The position numbers and the translations under genes were made by a program. A stretch of DNA of 64,000 nt, taken from assembly GCA_038521345.1 (NCBI GenBank), contig JBCBKU010000001.1, positions 248,001-312,000 on the forward strand. The letters are read 5' to 3'. Under the pieces are notes generated by a model. That model was given only the letters and a program-made list of their open reading frames with translations. It searched no databases and was not told the origin of the DNA. The stretch is from JBCBKU01 sp038521345. Its GTDB lineage: Bacteria > Pseudomonadota > Alphaproteobacteria > Rhodobacterales > Rhodobacteraceae. Each line of letters starts with the position of its first letter. The stretch's first letter is position 1. This document shows, piece after piece, positions 61,866-64,000 of the stretch.

Positions 61866-64000
61866 TCAGTCCCGCCGCGCCCGTTCGGCGCCCTCTTCAA
61901 TGGCGGTGCGCAACCGCTTCTCAAGCTGTTTTTGCTTGGCTTCGGAATGGAATTTCAGACCGAACACGTCCTTGACGTAGAAGGTGTCCACCGCCTGTTC
62001 ACCATAGGTCGCGATCAGCGCCGAGGCGATGTTCACATTGGCCTCGGACAGAGTTCTTGCCAGATCGTACAAGAGCCCCGGCCGGTCGCGCGTATCGACT
62101 TCGATCACCGTGTAGATATCCGAGGCCTCGTTGTCGAAGGTCACGTGGGTCGGCACCCGGAACACGCGCTCGCGCTTCTTGATCCTGTCGCGGGCGTTTA
62201 GGGCGGTCCGCGCCACCACTTCGCCTTTCAGCGTCCGTTCGATCATCGACCGAAGGCGGGCCAGGCGGCTTTCCTCGAACGGATTGCCGTCCCCGTCCTG
62301 AACCCAGAACACAGCGGTCGCATAGCCGTCCTTCGACGTATAGGTGCGTGCATCGACCACGTTTGCCCCGACGATCGCCAAGGCGCCGGCAAGCCGGGTG
62401 AAAATCCCGGGGTGATCGGCCAGGGCGAAACAAGCACGGGTCGCATCGCGATCTTCGTCGGGCAGGAGGTCGACCCGCACCTCGTCGTCGGAGATCCCAA
62501 GAAGAAGATCCGCAAAGACCCGGTGCACCGATGGCGGCAAGCCCTGCCAGTAGGGTCCGTAATGGCGCGCCAGTTCTGCCCGCCGGGCCTTCGGTTCCCA
62601 ATCGCCCAGTGCCTCGCGCAGCGTGCGCCGCGCCTCGGCTTCGCGGCTCTCGCGGTTCAGATCTTCAAGCCCGCCGTCCAGTGCTTCGGCCGTCTCGCGA
62701 TAAAGCGATCGCAACAACTGGGCCTTCCAGTTGTTCCACGTACCGGGCCCGACCCCGCGAATGTCACAGACCGTCAGGACGGTCAGCAGGTCGAGCCGTT
62801 TGCGGGACTTCACCGCCTTGGCAAAGTCGCGCACGGTTCTCGGATCGGCGATATCGCGTTTTTGCGCCACGTCCGACATCAGAAGATGGTTGCGGACCAG
62901 CCATTCGACCGTTTCGACCTCGGCCTTCTTCAGTCCCAGCCGTGGCACGGCCTTCCGCGCGATCCGGGCACCCAGTATTGAATGGTCCTCGTCGCGGCCC
63001 TTGCCGATGTCGTGCATCAAGAGTGCAGCGTACAGGACCTTCCGGTTCACGCCCGCCTTCAGGATCCGGCTCGCGATCGGCAACTCTTCGATCAACTCCT
63101 CACGCTCGATCTGAGCCAGGATCGAGATGCACTGTATCGTGTGCTCGTCGACCGTATAGGCGTGGTACATGTTGAACTGCATCATCGCCACAACCGGCGC
63201 GAATTCCGGCAGGAACGCGGCAAGCACCCCAAGTTCGTTCATCCGCCGCAAGGCACGTTCAGGATTGCCGTGGTTCAGCAACAGCCCAAGAAAGATCTTG
63301 TTGGCCTCGGGATCGGTGCGCATCTCCTCGTCGATAAGGGACAGGTTGGATTGAATTACTCGCATCGCGTCCGGGTGCAGAAGGTACCCGGTCCGCAGCG
63401 CCTCCTCGAATATGTGAAGCAGGTTCGTCTTCTCGGCCAGAAACGCGGCCTCGTTCACGTGACGCAGACGGTTGTGAACGATCTCATAGCCTTTCTTCAC
63501 CCGTGGACGGCGTCGGAACAGCCGCGTCAGCGACGGCCCCTGCTTGACATGACGCGCCTCCAGCCCTGTCAGGAAGATCCGGGTCACTTCGCCGACATGC
63601 GTGGCCTGACGGAAATAGTCCTGCATGAAGTGCTCGACCGCGCGGCGCCCGACCCGGTCAACATACCCCATGCGCTCGGCCACTTCGACTTGCAGATCAA
63701 AGGTCAACTGATCCATCGCCCGACCTGCAATTAGGTGCAGATGGCACCGCACCGCCCACAGATACGCCTCGGCATCGGCGAAGGTGTCGTATTCGTCCTG
63801 ACGAAACAGCCCGGCCTCGACCAGTTCTGCCGGATCGTCGACCCGGTACACGTATTTGGCGATCCAGAACAAGGTCTGCAGGTCCCGAAGGCCGCCCTTG
63901 CCCTCCTTGACGTTGGGCTCGACCATGTAGCGTTGGCCGCCTTGCTTGCGGTGCCGCTCGGCGCGCTCGGTAAGCTTGGCCTCGATGAACTCGGCCCCTG
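61866..64000 (-). CDS. glnD: [Protein-PII] uridylyltransferase GlnD, C-terminal part
   Basis: About 711 codons of a gene that continues beyond the right edge. The visible part starts in the nucleotidyltransferase-associated region (EPNVKEGKGGLRDL), has the HD domain AALLMHDIGKGRDEDHS, and ends with two ACT domains (ALADHPGIFTRLAG and EVDTRDRPGLLYDLA). It senses glutamine and modifies the PII protein for nitrogen control. Confidence 0.94.
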   Translation of the reverse strand, partial: GAEFIEAKLTERAERHRKQGGQRYMVEPNVKEGKGGLRDLQTLFWIAKYVYRVDDPAELVEAGLFRQDEYDTFADAEAYLWAVRCHLHLIAGRAMDQLTFDLQVEVAERMGYVDRVGRRAVEHFMQDYFRQATHVGEVTRIFLTGLEARHVKQGPSLTRLFRRRPRVKKGYEIVHNRLRHVNEAAFLAEKTNLLHIFEEALRTGYLLHPDAMRVIQSNLSLIDEEMRTDPEANKIFLGLLLNHGNPERALRRMNELGVLAAFLPEFAPVVAMMQFNMYHAYTVDEHTIQCISILAQIEREELIEELPIASRILKAGVNRKVLYAALLMHDIGKGRDEDHSILGARIARKAVPRLGLKKAEVETVEWLVRNHLLMSDVAQKRDIADPRTVRDFAKAVKSRKRLDLLTVLTVCDIRGVGPGTWNNWKAQLLRSLYRETAEALDGGLEDLNRESREAEARRTLREALGDWEPKARRAELARHYGPYWQGLPPSVHRVFADLLLGISDDEVRVDLLPDEDRDATRACFALADHPGIFTRLAGALAIVGANVVDARTYTSKDGYATAVFWVQDGDGNPFEESRLARLRSMIERTLKGEVVARTALNARDRIKKRERVFRVPTHVTFDNEASDIYTVIEVDTRDRPGLLYDLARTLSEANVNIASALIATYGEQAVDTFYVKDVFGLKFHSEAKQKQLEKRLRTAIEEGAERARRD

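Overview
The window looks like the chromosome of a Rhodobacterales (Roseobacter-type) alphaproteobacterium. The DNA is GC-rich. Its backbone is the TCA-cycle cluster of that group (lpd, sucB, sucA, sucD, sucC, mdh, sdhCDAB) interleaved with ethylmalonyl-CoA pathway genes (mcl2, mch, ecm, ccr). A LuxR/LuxI quorum-sensing pair, a CtrA-type TTAA-N7-TTAA site and the right-hand trpS / murJ / glnD block fit the same group. I see no phage, transposase or CRISPR array.

Left end (1-5.5 kb): the start of an unknown membrane protein, a FAD monooxygenase, an ArsR-type regulator divergent from a DUF6428-like gene with an inverted repeat between them, tRNA-Ala(GGC), a FYDLN-type acidic protein, a YgjP-like metalloprotease, a GntR/FCD regulator and a fatty acid hydroxylase/sterol desaturase-like membrane protein.

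5.5-22.5 kb: the TCA operon on the minus strand, sucC to lpd. It is interrupted by small exported or membrane proteins: two related exported proteins between sucC and sucD, one between sucD and sucA, and two MAPEG proteins around an unknown multi-span protein before lpd. The promoter side of sucC has two identical TGTGATCACA palindromes exactly 21 bp apart. mdh is separated from sucC by an exported protein with an EF-hand-like loop, a glycosyltransferase and an FkbM methyltransferase.

22.5-39 kb: mcl2-nnrU-mch, then sdhC-sdhD-sdhA. Three small lipoproteins (two of them tandem paralogues) and a 607-residue protein joining an Stf0-type sulfotransferase to a GT-B glycosyltransferase lie between sdhA and sdhB. 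A deoD/aldo-keto reductase pair follows, then ecm and ccr, transcribed away from each other. Together these genes would oxidise acetyl-CoA through the TCA cycle and assimilate it through the ethylmalonyl-CoA pathway.

39-50 kb: a quorum-sensing locus (a 72-residue ORF overlapping luxR, then luxI), a RecD-like helicase, a TIGR02186/TauE pair, and a BMP-family ABC importer operon carrying an embedded LysE exporter and an NTF2-like gene.

50-64 kb: housekeeping genes (rimI, tsaB, nfu-like, usp, ilvE-type aminotransferase), a group of VOC, methyltransferase, NTF2-like and SDR genes, trpS, a rhomboid-fold protein lacking its catalytic residues, murJ, an OmpA-domain protein and the 3' part of glnD. 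The most notable items are the sulfotransferase-glycosyltransferase fusion inside sdh, the quorum-sensing locus with its CtrA site and overlapping small ORF, the paired operators upstream of sucC, and the pseudo-rhomboid.
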